64,000 nt of DNA, taken from Aculops lycopersici. Its lineage: Eukaryota; Arthropoda; Arachnida; Trombidiformes; Eriophyidae. Position numbers and translations under genes: made by a program. This document shows positions 9,029 to 18,773 of the stretch, piece after piece. The stretch covers positions 1,233,870 through 1,297,869 of the forward strand of contig WNKI01000001.1 in the NCBI GenBank assembly GCA_015350385.1. Direction: 5' to 3'. The stretch's first letter is position 1. Each line of letters begins with the position of its first letter. The notes under the pieces were generated by a model. The model searched no databases. It had not been told where the DNA came from and was given only the letters and a program-made list of their open reading frames with translations.

Positions 9029-10375
9029 TTATGATCTTTCTAAAACAAGATTTCGATTTATGTCGCTAAGTTTGTTGCAACCGCACAGCATCATTGCCCT
9101 GTGCAGCTCATCTTTCAAGATTTCCAATGCCCTGTACACTCCGTCCTCTCCATAGCTAGCCAATCCCCACAGGATAGTTCGGCCCACAAACACCATGTCG
9201 GCGCCTATGGCTAGAGCCTTCAAGACGTCGGCACCTGTGCGGAAACCGGAGTCTACAAAGACCGGACACCGACGGTTGACGGCTCTCACGATGGCAGGTA
9301 GAGCTTTTATTGTAGATTGTGTTCCATCCAACTGGCGGCCTCCATGATTTGAAACCCAAATACCGTCAACGCCAGCCGCTAGAGCCTGCTCCGCGTCCTC
9401 AGGTGTCATTATGCCTTTGGCAATTACTCTTATTGTATCGCCAACTCCCTTCTTAAGATCGGCTAAATCTTGCCAAGTCACCGAGGGGTCGAAGATTTCC
9501 GATGAATGTTCTCTCATGGACTTGACTCTTCCGTCGTCGATATTCTCTAATTTGTGGTCGCCAAGTGTGAAGTTATTCTTTGTATTGTGCCTCCTATTAC
9601 CTAGAATGGGTGCATCGCAAGTGACCACAATGGCGCGATAGCCAAACCTGATGGCTCGAGCAATAATATTCTGGGTTATCTCGCGATTCTTTAGAATATA
9701 CAAGTTTTGCCACTTGACACAAATGGGCGCCTCCTTTGCAACATCCTCCAGTGAGGTGGTCGAGAACATACTTAAAACCATTAGAGCGTTTGAACGATCT
9801 GCAGCTCGAACTGTTGCCTTCTCTCCATCGGGATGAGCCATCTTGTGCATGGAAGTTGGCGACAATCCAATGGGCATCGACACCTTGTCTCCATAGATGT
9901 ACTTGGTTAGGTCGACCTTTGAAACATCGCACATAACTCGCGGCCTCAAACAGTAGCACTCCGTTATCGCCGATCGATTCCATCTCAAGGTGGTTTCCTC
10001 GTCTGCGCCGCCTCTGTAATAATCATAGGTGGCCACAGGTAACTTGATCTTAGCAATAGTTTCGAATTCGTCAACACAAACAACTCGCTCCAATGGAGTT
10101 ATTCTTCCCGTTCTCTCCTCCTCAACTTTAGGTTTTCCATTATTTAGCGAACCCATTCTTGTAGCGTCAATTGTATCTCCGGTAGTGTGGTAGTCTAGTT
10201 CGCTTGAAGCATCTGTCAATATGCGAGCAATCTCCTCCGAAAGATCGTCCTGCTCATCCAAATAATCAAACCCACTCTGTCTTGTCTTTATTTGAGATGA
10301 CGATGAGTCAATTGCAGAGTTGCCGCCAACACTTTGATCCTGGTTCATTGAGGTCTTGCTATTCGATGAATTCAT
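9029..10375 (-). CDS. HAO1: 2-hydroxyacid oxidase (glycolate/lactate oxidase family)
   Basis: The 448-residue FMN-dependent alpha-hydroxyacid oxidase is a TIM barrel that oxidises glycolate or another 2-hydroxyacid with O2, giving the 2-oxoacid and H2O2. Visible family motifs are YDYYRGGAD near the start of the barrel, the active-site Tyr region (LYILKNRE), the FMN-binding lysine (VIAKGI), the catalytic His block (SNHGGRQLDG) and the phosphate-binding region (DSGFRTGADV, FVGRTILWGLA). The first 90 or so residues are an extra, acidic, S/D/E-rich extension; a later Met (MGSLNNGK, about residue 73) is an alternative start nearer the usual length. The last residues (VLERS) are not a peroxisomal PTS1 such as SKL. 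Animal HAO proteins are normally peroxisomal, so the location here is uncertain. Confidence 0.93.
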   Translation of the reverse strand: MNSSNSKTSMNQDQSVGGNSAIDSSSSQIKTRQSGFDYLDEQDDLSEEIARILTDASSELDYHTTGDTIDATRMGSLNNGKPKVEEERTGRITPLERVVCVDEFETIAKIKLPVATYDYYRGGADEETTLRWNRSAITECYCLRPRVMCDVSKVDLTKYIYGDKVSMPIGLSPTSMHKMAHPDGEKATVRAADRSNALMVLSMFSTTSLEDVAKEAPICVKWQNLYILKNREITQNIIARAIRFGYRAIVVTCDAPILGNRRHNTKNNFTLGDHKLENIDDGRVKSMREHSSEIFDPSVTWQDLADLKKGVGDTIRVIAKGIMTPEDAEQALAAGVDGIWVSNHGGRQLDGTQSTIKALPAIVRAVNRRCPVFVDSGFRTGADVLKALAIGADMVFVGRTILWGLASYGEDGVYRALEILKDELHRAMMLCGCNKLSDINRNLVLERS

Positions 10376-11094
10376 ATCGATACTCTAGTACAATGTGTCA
10401 ACAACAATAAATGGTTTCCTATTCCTCCTTTAATGCTTCTTCCTCGTGCTCCTCTTTGGATCGGCTAATTACTATTAAGATGACGAGAAGCTGCCTTTCA
10501 TAAAAAACTGTCGCATTCAGAGATAGTTGAGTACAATCATAATAATGATTGTTGCTCATAAGTAGGCTAAAATGTCCAACTCTCAAATTATCTGCAGGTT
10601 TTTGTATGTTTTGTCGCCAATTAGTCACCACTACTGCCACTCTCTTGTCTAATTCTATCACATATGTTGCCAGTTTTTCTCACTAGAACTACTACTATGA
10701 CCACTAATACCGCTGATGCCTGTAGATATGGCTGAGATCTCAATTGTGAGATTGACATATAATGCGTTGGTCTTTTGTAGACGTCTCGATTTGGAATTGA
10801 CTTGAAGTTGGATCTAATTGTGACTTGTTTTTGTTTGACTCGCATCGGCTCATTAAGGATGGCGTCGCTCTAATTAGCTTGGCAACAAATGAATTGTCTT
10901 GGTTTACTCAAGTGATCGAGTATCAAATTTAGAATCACGAACGACCATTATGATTGATGGCCGGGGGAGTTGGTGATAATAGATCGCATTTCGAGAAACA
11001 GTAGCGGCGGATAGCAACTAGCGGAATGTCTAGCGTCAAAAATATCATCAAACATGCAATGACGATGGCGCAATGTTGTTGCTTGCAAGTGTGT
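10376..11094. other. Intergenic region between OGFOD1 3' end and HAO 5' end
   Basis: Both neighbours are on the minus strand, so this 719-bp stretch holds the HAO leader and promoter and the 3' end of OGFOD1. A small hairpin (CAATCAT / ATGATTG, 4-base loop) lies near 10536-10553. I see no supportable coding region. Confidence 0.5.
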
Positions 11095-11099
11095 TTATT
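11094..11099 (-). terminator. AATAAA overlapping the OGFOD1 stop codon
   Basis: On the minus strand the hexamer AATAAA occupies 11099 down to 11094, and the TAA stop codon occupies 11097 down to 11095, so the stop is embedded in a canonical poly(A) signal. If used, the 3'UTR would be only some 10-30 bases. Other downstream signals cannot be excluded. Confidence 0.5.
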
Positions 11100-12918
11100 T
11101 TTCGAACTTCACACCTGCTCCAGAATCCGGTAAATCATCTGGTTTTTCGTAGTATACACAGTAGAGATCTTGATAACTACTCTTGTGTGACTTTGTAATG
11201 TATTTCAGGAAACGACAGTTGCCTTCGCCAAGACGATAAGCTAAACTTAAACAGTTAGACCTTGGCTCCACAGTTAGTAGCTCGCAATCCATGTCATGCA
11301 TTTCCTCTGGTTCCTCGGCATCGATGTAGCTGATGTAACCACCATGATCAAAGTTCACCTCGAAGTCATGGTTGAAGTGGAACACGACATCTAAGGCAGA
11401 CTTTTCCCCCATCTCGTAAGCGTAATCATGCAACAAAGTGTAAGACCCGTGCTCTAGATGTCTAAATTCTAGTCTACCGAGAGGGTTTGAGATTCGCTTG
11501 CGTTTCTTGGGAATCTGTTTGATTTCATCCACAAGCGCCTTACTAGTGGTTGGTGCAGCCTCATTCTTTTCGTTATCCTTGAGATCCTTAGTTTCTTCGA
11601 CGTGGTCCCTCTTGACCTTCTTTATTCCACCTCCATTTTCAACCTCTACATACTTGGATACTTCTTGCTCCTCTTCATCGTCATCCTCCTCTTCCTCATC
11701 GTCATCGTCGTCCTCCTCATCGTCTTCGTCAGAATCCTCATCGTCGTCGTCATCGTCATCTTCCTCTTCGCCCTCAACTTCCTCATCCTCATTACCATCA
11801 TCCGTGTCTTTGTCTCTCTTCAAACTAGGTGGCTGTAAATCCAAACCTGTAAGCCTTGATAGAAGCATGAAGAATAGTTCACTCTTGAACGCATCATATA
11901 GATCCTTGCAAATATCTGGTAGCTTCTCGTGCTTGATAACCTTGAAGTTTCGCTTATTATATGGACCAATATGAGTAAGATTCGTCTCGTCAGCAACAGT
12001 CTCTCTCAATGCTTTGCTTATCTCTTTGAATTTCTCCTTGATCAAGAAGGCGCTCAGGTTTATCTCACTATTCTTTTTGAATTTTCGCCTAACTTGCATA
12101 CAGGTTGGCTCCATCAGGTACTTGGGATTGATAAATTCATTGAAGAACTTCTCGAGCCTGTCGTCTAGGGGAATAGGCTTAACAAATGTATATGGACACG
12201 GCTCAAGAGAGGCTTCGACTTGTGACTCATTAATCTTAATTGGTAGGCCATCGGTGTGGAACCATCCGTTGATCGAAAGCCTAAAGTCATCTTGGCAAAA
12301 AACCTCCTGTACTGAATGCCACGAGGTTGAGGTTGTGTTGAATACAACTAGTGTATTTGGGCGAGGTGATATTCTGTTATTTATGGCCACCGGTTCGCCT
12401 CTCTCATCGTGATCATAGATAATCAAGGCGCCTCCATCCTCTTTTGTCCAGGTTCTAGTGTTTAAGTAATAAACGAATGCCAACGCTCTGGCGTGATGTT
12501 TGGCAGTGTCCTTGATATCGTCATTATGACACAATAGATAGTTTCCAATCTCATATCTTGAAGCTGTAATATCGAAGTTCTTGCTGCTCAACTTCAAACC
12601 AGTTGACTTTTCTAAATGTGTCCTAACATCGCCCAGCATAATATCGATGAATTTGTGCAATAAGGGACTGACCCTCTTAGACGGAATCTCTGTTTTGATA
12701 TCCTTACTTTGGTGGAACTTATACAAATCATTGTCTTTTGGCTTCAACTTTATACATGAGTTAACATCATCCCTCAGCTGGCTAACAACCTTTTGGTCGA
12801 GCAAGTCTGGAAATATGTGAAAGTTGAAGGGTGTTTTCTTTTCCGGATCCTCACCGTAGGGTCCCAAGCATTCATTTGACCAGAAGCCTCTCAAATTGAC
12901 TGGCCCTATCGCGGCCAT
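11095..12918 (-). CDS. OGFOD1: OGFOD1/TPA1-type 2-oxoglutarate- and Fe(II)-dependent prolyl hydroxylase
   Basis: The 607-residue homologue of OGFOD1 (yeast Tpa1) belongs to enzymes that hydroxylate a proline of ribosomal protein uS12 (RPS23) in the 40S decoding centre, affecting translation termination and stress granules. The N-terminal double-stranded beta-helix shows the iron ligands His131-x-Asp133 (CHNDD) and His201 (SWHSVQEV), and the 2-oxoglutarate-binding Arg213 (FRLSINGW). The C-terminal half is the second, non-catalytic helix domain (about 235-600), ending with the family-like GGYISYID and LAYRLGEG segments. An acidic D/E run of roughly 50 residues (about 375-430) interrupts the second domain; such an acidic insert is known in the family. 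The start ATG at 12918 gives a typical short N-terminus. Confidence 0.95.
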   Translation of the reverse strand: MAAIGPVNLRGFWSNECLGPYGEDPEKKTPFNFHIFPDLLDQKVVSQLRDDVNSCIKLKPKDNDLYKFHQSKDIKTEIPSKRVSPLLHKFIDIMLGDVRTHLEKSTGLKLSSKNFDITASRYEIGNYLLCHNDDIKDTAKHHARALAFVYYLNTRTWTKEDGGALIIYDHDERGEPVAINNRISPRPNTLVVFNTTSTSWHSVQEVFCQDDFRLSINGWFHTDGLPIKINESQVEASLEPCPYTFVKPIPLDDRLEKFFNEFINPKYLMEPTCMQVRRKFKKNSEINLSAFLIKEKFKEISKALRETVADETNLTHIGPYNKRNFKVIKHEKLPDICKDLYDAFKSELFFMLLSRLTGLDLQPPSLKRDKDTDDGNEDEEVEGEEEDDDDDDDEDSDEDDEEDDDDDEEEEDDDEEEQEVSKYVEVENGGGIKKVKRDHVEETKDLKDNEKNEAAPTTSKALVDEIKQIPKKRKRISNPLGRLEFRHLEHGSYTLLHDYAYEMGEKSALDVVFHFNHDFEVNFDHGGYISYIDAEEPEEMHDMDCELLTVEPRSNCLSLAYRLGEGNCRFLKYITKSHKSSYQDLYCVYYEKPDDLPDSGAGVKFEK

Positions 12919-14373
12919 TTTGTTTCAATCTAGTCTAGTGATATAATTTTATAAGAATAGGGGAGAGTAAGTTTATATGAAGATAATACATGATATCCAA
13001 TGGAGTCTGTTTTGGCCTCAACCTGTGGCACAGGTCCTGTGCCTGTCGCCACGTGCGTTTCCCGCGCACATGTCACATGTTCGACAATCGAGCGCTCTCA
13101 TTCGCTCATCGTACGCTTGGTGTCGCCTCGATGTCGAGCTGATGACTGTCAAGCAGCACAATGACTGATCTAGTTTTATGTCGCGACCATTGTGAGCCAT
13201 ACGTACGTCCTAACCAACAGCTCAGCCGCTAATCTACAGGCTAATTGCACACAACTCTCCATATCTCGATCCCACCAACAATCTATCTTTAGTAAGCTTG
13301 TTGAACTAACTGGTAATAACTGCATAGCAAGCTAAAGTGAGTATTGAAATGGCAGTGGCTGCAGGGATAAACTTCCAAAATTTGCTTGTGTCAAGCTAAC
13401 GATAAAGAATTTTATATATCGCTAGCCAACTACAGCCATCCAGTTCCCTTGACGCCATTGGTGCTTATAATAATGGTATCTTGTTGTTTCAGGTGATCTA
13501 AATCAAAGCAACAACTCGGCCTTTATCGAGGCGTCTTTTGGTTAATTCTAGTAAACAAACAAACAGAAATGGCGCCACTTGTAGCAATGCAGCAGCGGCG
13601 CCGCTATCATCACTAGACATGAGGCTACAGTAGTGGGATTGTTGGTTGAGGCATCGGCTATTTACTTTCGCATTGAGCCACGTGAAGCTAGTATCTCTTT
13701 GGATGGCCAGTTGCCTAAAGAGGGTGGAAGATATCAATCTGCAACACCGAGTCATGACGTTGTGACCAAATCTAAATGGGAGAGAGTGAGATTGAGCATC
13801 ACCATTATTGAATTTAACTCCACTCAAGTCGATAACGAAAATTGCATGGATACCAAAGACGTTGCGCTAATAACAAGTGGTTCCTGCGATCGACTTGCTC
13901 GACAGCGCAAGATATCGAATTGCCGTCTCGAGTCAATGATCAAACACACAATGTGATGACAAGGACTTGTGTCTTTAGTGTCGCACTCAATCATTGGTAG
14001 TTAGGTTGACAAACATATGATCTAGTCAATATGTTTGTGGTCGTATGGGCGGATGCGAATCGTTGTGTGGGCAATGTTGGTAGACGCAGCGTCGCACCAG
14101 CAACTCGGGCAGCAAATGGCACAAGTGACTACAAAAATGAGGGGAACATACGCGTAGGCTCGCTTGGTTCCGTGTCTACTCCTCTTGATAGCCTTATGAT
14201 ACGTTCGTTGTTGCCGAGTTATGGTAGTGGTGTCTGGATAGTTGTTGCAACTCGCGGGTTTAGTATGTGAGGCTCAATATCCTCGTGTGTTTATCGTTCA
14301 CTACTATAATATTACTCCAACTTGTGCCATCCAAATTGGAAGAATTACAAGTGTGATCACTACCACCGCTCCA
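12919..14373. promoter_or_regulatory. Divergent intergenic region OGFOD1 / TFCP2-like
   Basis: This 1455-bp interval separates two divergently transcribed genes and must hold both promoters and leaders. It contains an exact 17-base inverted repeat (GGCACAGG T CCTGTGCC) near 13026-13042, a 12-bp palindrome (AGCGGCGCCGCT) near 13592 and a 10-bp-arm hairpin at 14009-14038. Open frames inside lack ATG starts and resemble nothing I know. Confidence 0.5.
14009..14038. repeat. Hairpin, 10-bp arms, 10-base loop
   Basis: ACAAACATAT (14009-14018) and ATATGTTTGT (14029-14038) are perfect reverse complements separated by ten bases. It lies about 340 bp upstream of the TFCP2-like ATG. It may be a dyad binding site or a chance hairpin. 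Confidence 0.55.
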
Positions 14374-17300
14374 ATGCATTTCAAGAACTTGCACCCATTC
14401 TCGTTGAGCTCAAGATTTCCCCCAAGCCCATATCACCAGTTCAGCAATAGCTCAATGAATCACGATTTCTTTGATCGTTACATGTCTCATGACAGTCACC
14501 AACCCTTACTGACTCCACTAATCGGCATTGAACGCACACAAGACTTATTGTCGTTGAAGTTACCTCCTCATGGGCCTGACGAGACAGAGACTCAGAGGTT
14601 CCCATTCGAGGAGCCACAAAAATCAGAGCCTCCGCAAGCTATCAACAATGACAAGAGCAAGGAGGAGAGCCAGCAACAGCAGCAACAAGATTCTGTCAAG
14701 TCACGGAAAGAGTCCACTGTTCGCTCCGCTATGGGCGCCCTAAAGGGTTTCCCATTTAATTACAAGGCTAGTCTATCAAACAGCCAAACCGGAAGCCGCA
14801 GCAGCATCCAAAGAGAGCCAATTGACTTGAATGTCTCTTATGAGTGCGACAATGAGGACAAGAACACCATGTTTAATGAGAGTATGAAGCATTTCAATCA
14901 AAATCATGCACATCAAAGTTCCTTCTATGAACGAGAAACGAAGCACTCACCTATTGATGGAGTCGACGAGGCTAAGGATGCGGATGATACTTTTAGTATT
15001 GCACAACAGTATCAGAACCAAGAGAGCATGTTCGGTATCGACCCGAGCAAGCAAAAATTTCAATATGTACTCGCTGCACCCATATCAGTTGCAACAAAAT
15101 TGAATGAAGATACAATGACCTATCTTAACCAGGGACAAGCATATGAGATCAAGCTAGAGAACATAACTGATGTTGCTGAGGCTAAGAAAGGATTCATGTG
15201 CTCTATTATAAACATTGGATTTCATGAGAGGCACATGCAACAGGCTGAGAACGAGTTATGGCAACAGTGGAGCCAGCAGCATCCTAATGAGAAGATCTTC
15301 TCAGTTGACATGAAACTATCTTACAATGTCTTCGGTGTTGAGTCAGATGGCCTAAACAAGTACGAGTTTCTTTGGGACTCTAGCAAGGCAGCCGGTGTAT
15401 TCATCAGGATCAACTCCATCAGCACTGAGTTCACAGCCAAGAAGCATGGAGGCGAGAAAGGAGTACCTTTCAAGCTATCCATCGAGACATTTTCATACAA
15501 CAGCAAGACTCATGACTCTTATTTTATATCAGCCGCCTGCAGTCAGATCAAGGTGTTCAAACCAAAGGGGGCCGAGCGAAAGATCCGCAGCGATCGCGAC
15601 AAGATCTTCAAGAGGCCACCATCCGAACAGGAAAAGTATCACAAGTCTTGTGATCACACTACATTCAAAGATTGTTCCTTGGCATCGTTGCATCCTATGG
15701 CCGATGGATCATTATGTTATTATCGCCATAGTCACGGGCATTTTGCCTCAAAGCAAAACTTTGCCTCATCAAGCGGTGGTAACGGGTCAACTCCTGGTCA
15801 AGCATCCTCGCAACATCAGGCAAGCGATGATCTTGATCATGGTAACAATTCATCGCAGAACAACTCCCCCGAAGGTCAACAAAACGAGCAGAATCGCGAG
15901 AGTGATAGCGACAACAACAATAACTCTCATAACCGTGATTATCAGGAACAATCAACTCGACAGCAAACTTCTGGTGTCGTTTCCGCTCGGCCTCACACTG
16001 ACTACTCTACGGCTCGTCTCATACAAAGTAGCTATGGTAAGAGTTCATTCGACGCCCACACCGATCAGAGTGATATGAATTTTGCCCATCAAAACAACGT
16101 TAGCTCGGCCCCGCCAAGCTCTTACAACCACTCGAATGAGATCGTCCAGCCAACTCAATTCAACCATCAAATGTATCATTGTAATCCCGCTATACGTGGA
16201 GTGCCCGGTTTACCTGGGATTGGTCATGCAGGGCAACACTTTGGAATGGGTTACTATGGACATCCGCTTCCAACAACTATACCTCCTCATGTCCCACCAC
16301 CGCCAGCGAGTTATGGATTAACTGGTTCGAGTACCATGCCACATGTTGCCCATCAAAGTTCGCATGGATCTTTCCCTATAGCCCAACAGCAACATCTATC
16401 AGTCAAAGAGGTGTCCTCTTTTTACAGGCAACTCAATAACGACAAACCCACATTGGGTGCAACCACAGCCACCTCGGCCACTACTCAAGTTAGTCAAAGC
16501 GGTAGCTTTAGAGCTTCCAATTTGTCAATATCATCAAGCCATGCAAATTTCCAAAGTTACATGGGATCCACCGACAATGGGACTCACCAGAACTCTTTGA
16601 CTGACCACTGTCCAGAGGCAGACCAGCAAACTCACGAGACCAAGAATTCGATCGCACATGGCAACAATAACCCTACTTATCATCATCACAACAATGCCAA
16701 TCACCACCATCACGACAACTATGAGCCACCCTCACACCCTTTCTACCAATCCAATTCGACAACCTCAACTGAAAACCGCCAAAGGAGTACCTCAGCATCG
16801 TTCACATCAAATGGTTGTGGCGAAAACTATCCAAGTAGCAACTATGGCGGCTCGCCTGTCAAGCAAGCTGAAGGATACTCGACAGGAGACCCATCGATAG
16901 AAAGCCCCATAGTGGTAAATCAGTGGTCTCACAACAACCACCCCACTTCACAAGTTAACTTTAGTAGCTCGCGGATCTCAAATCAACACGAGAACAACAA
17001 CTCACAGGCTACAGGGTACAACTACGAGTCGAACAATCAGCATTATGATTCAGAGCAAGGGTCACCGAACAAAACTCACCATCATCATACAAACGACTCT
17101 TCCTCTAGCTGCTGCTCTAAATCAAAGAACAACTCATCGATTCACCCATACTCCATCCCGAGAGATTGTTACGACACGACAAACAAACAAAGCTCAAGAG
17201 GCTTCGGTATCATAACAGCAAGTTCGGATTGTCACGAGGTAGCTGCATGGTTTCTAGCAAACCGATTCGTCGTTTATTCGAAAACATTCAACAATTTTTG

Positions 17301-17943
17301 TGGTTCAGATTTGCTTAGGTTGTCCAAAAATGACTTAATTGAGATATGTGGCCTCATCGATGGAATCAGGTTGTACAACAGCCTACACAACCAACCAATC
17401 AAACCCAAACGAGTTCTCTATGTCAGCTACGAACACTCGGAGATTTTCAATCCGATCTACCTGTACGACGTTAGTTTGGCGGAACTGATCAAGGAGCTAT
17501 CAAATGTTTTCCGCAATCAGGTGATCTATAGCAAGAACTCACAAGAAGACAAACAAAGAGGGCCAGGTGACAAGTCAACCATGAACTCAACATCGAGTTG
17601 TGACTCTAGATCCTCGATGGGAACAATATCAAATGAGAACGGAAGTGAGGATCTATACAATCAGAGAAATCCCTTTTTAACTTCGGACTCAGAGAATATG
17701 CAAAGGAGACTGCATGCTTCGCCCAAGCAAAAATCACCTTATCGCATTGCACCTCAATCAAATTACAATATCAATCGACTCTTAGTGGATGGACTGACTT
17801 CTGTCAAAATTGTAGCGACTGAGCAGGTAGTTCAGCTGCTCGAGAACGAGTCATTGTGGGAGTTGAGCCTTTCGAGTAGCGGCAATCTAGGCCAAACAGA
17901 GGCTTGTTTGTCAGCCTGTCGTTCGAGAAAGAAGATGAATTAG
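14374..17943 (+). CDS. TFCP2: CP2/LSF (TFCP2, gemini-like) transcription factor
   Basis: The 1189-residue protein starts at the first ATG of the frame (14374). The CP2 DNA-binding domain spans about residues 226-400: it opens with FQYVLAAPISVATKLNED, then YLNQGQAYEIKLEN, MKLSYNVFGVES and TEFTAKKHGGEKGVPFK, all typical of TFCP2/UBP1 rather than Grainyhead proper. A SAM-like oligomerisation domain follows at about 943-1006 (AAWFLANRF to IRLYNSLH). A C-terminal dimerisation segment has the family pattern IYLYDVSLAELIKELSNVF near 1030. The family binds DNA as a dimer or tetramer in the nucleus. Between the CP2 and SAM domains sits a disordered H/N/S/Q-rich insert of more than 500 residues, so the protein is over twice the roughly 500 residues usual for TFCP2. 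Confidence 0.95.
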   Translation: MHFKNLHPFSLSSRFPPSPYHQFSNSSMNHDFFDRYMSHDSHQPLLTPLIGIERTQDLLSLKLPPHGPDETETQRFPFEEPQKSEPPQAINNDKSKEESQQQQQQDSVKSRKESTVRSAMGALKGFPFNYKASLSNSQTGSRSSIQREPIDLNVSYECDNEDKNTMFNESMKHFNQNHAHQSSFYERETKHSPIDGVDEAKDADDTFSIAQQYQNQESMFGIDPSKQKFQYVLAAPISVATKLNEDTMTYLNQGQAYEIKLENITDVAEAKKGFMCSIINIGFHERHMQQAENELWQQWSQQHPNEKIFSVDMKLSYNVFGVESDGLNKYEFLWDSSKAAGVFIRINSISTEFTAKKHGGEKGVPFKLSIETFSYNSKTHDSYFISAACSQIKVFKPKGAERKIRSDRDKIFKRPPSEQEKYHKSCDHTTFKDCSLASLHPMADGSLCYYRHSHGHFASKQNFASSSGGNGSTPGQASSQHQASDDLDHGNNSSQNNSPEGQQNEQNRESDSDNNNNSHNRDYQEQSTRQQTSGVVSARPHTDYSTARLIQSSYGKSSFDAHTDQSDMNFAHQNNVSSAPPSSYNHSNEIVQPTQFNHQMYHCNPAIRGVPGLPGIGHAGQHFGMGYYGHPLPTTIPPHVPPPPASYGLTGSSTMPHVAHQSSHGSFPIAQQQHLSVKEVSSFYRQLNNDKPTLGATTATSATTQVSQSGSFRASNLSISSSHANFQSYMGSTDNGTHQNSLTDHCPEADQQTHETKNSIAHGNNNPTYHHHNNANHHHHDNYEPPSHPFYQSNSTTSTENRQRSTSASFTSNGCGENYPSSNYGGSPVKQAEGYSTGDPSIESPIVVNQWSHNNHPTSQVNFSSSRISNQHENNNSQATGYNYESNNQHYDSEQGSPNKTHHHHTNDSSSSCCSKSKNNSSIHPYSIPRDCYDTTNKQSSRGFGIITASSDCHEVAAWFLANRFVVYSKTFNNFCGSDLLRLSKNDLIEICGLIDGIRLYNSLHNQPIKPKRVLYVSYEHSEIFNPIYLYDVSLAELIKELSNVFRNQVIYSKNSQEDKQRGPGDKSTMNSTSSCDSRSSMGTISNENGSEDLYNQRNPFLTSDSENMQRRLHASPKQKSPYRIAPQSNYNINRLLVDGLTSVKIVATEQVVQLLENESLWELSLSSSGNLGQTEACLSACRSRKKMN

Positions 17944-18773
17944 ATCATATCATATACAAAAACAATAACATTTACAGTAACAGTAACAGTAACAGTAACA
18001 ATAAACGACACAATGTAATATAATATCTATGACCTGTCTTAAGCTCTCGTGTACCTAAAAATTTACAATCGTGTTTTTCACATCCTGTAGTTTCGATGAG
18101 GCTTACTTATTTCTTGGTACTTTAAAACGATGCGTATATACATCCTATGGAGATGTTCAAACAGGAGAGTATTTCATCAAATTTAGCTTGTTGATGTTAG
18201 AAATGCTGCAAGTGAGGTTCAATCAACAGAAATGCACAAGTTGGATTGGATTAGTTGCATGGTCAGAGTTATTCAAAAATATTTTAAGCGACGAGGTAAA
18301 ATTGATTTTTTATGGAGAATTTTTTAATCAATTGATTCGGTCTAACATGGTGATATAAAGTCCATCTGGCTGATTGGATTAGTCATAACAAAATTGATAA
18401 GATCGATTGTCCCTAGAACAAATAGTCCTTGAAAACCAACCTAACAACCATAGGTACATCCATAGGTAAAAATATTGGTGATGATGAGGACATGAAGGTG
18501 ATAATAATTCATGGTAATGGATTTTGTATTTGGATAGTTTAGATGTAAATGTATGTTTGTATGTATGTCTGCGAGTAATAAGTATAAAATAAGTCTTCTG
18601 TGTATGTTGCTATCGCTACTGACGGTAAGAGGAGGGTTGATTTTGAGGCTTAGTTTGATTCTCTACCAAGACTTCAAATTACAAGATTGAATGTTATCTT
18701 TTTACTTATATCTTTTCCCTCGTTGTCAAGTTCACGGGGATAGAGTTTTAGTTTCTGAGGTAATTATGGTTGA
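17944..18773. other. Convergent 3' region TFCP2-like / CK1-like
   Basis: The 830-bp interval is shared by two convergent 3' ends. About 4.5 copies of an ACAGTA hexamer lie at 17974-18000, followed by AATAAA at 18000-18005, a plausible TFCP2 poly(A) signal 57 bases past its stop. A 95-codon open frame (18071-18358) has no ATG start and no recognisable motif, so I do not call it a gene. Confidence 0.55.

Noticed and set aside
11498..11974. 158-codon plus-strand Ser-rich frame
   Set aside because: It is the antisense shadow of the acidic run in OGFOD1.
13633..13956. 107-codon frame upstream of the TFCP2-like gene
   Set aside because: No ATG near its start and no motif; it overlaps an opposing frame.
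18071..18358. 95-codon open frame after the TFCP2-like gene
   Set aside because: No ATG start, no recognisable motif, in the 3' region between convergent genes; I keep it as unexplained sequence, not a gene.
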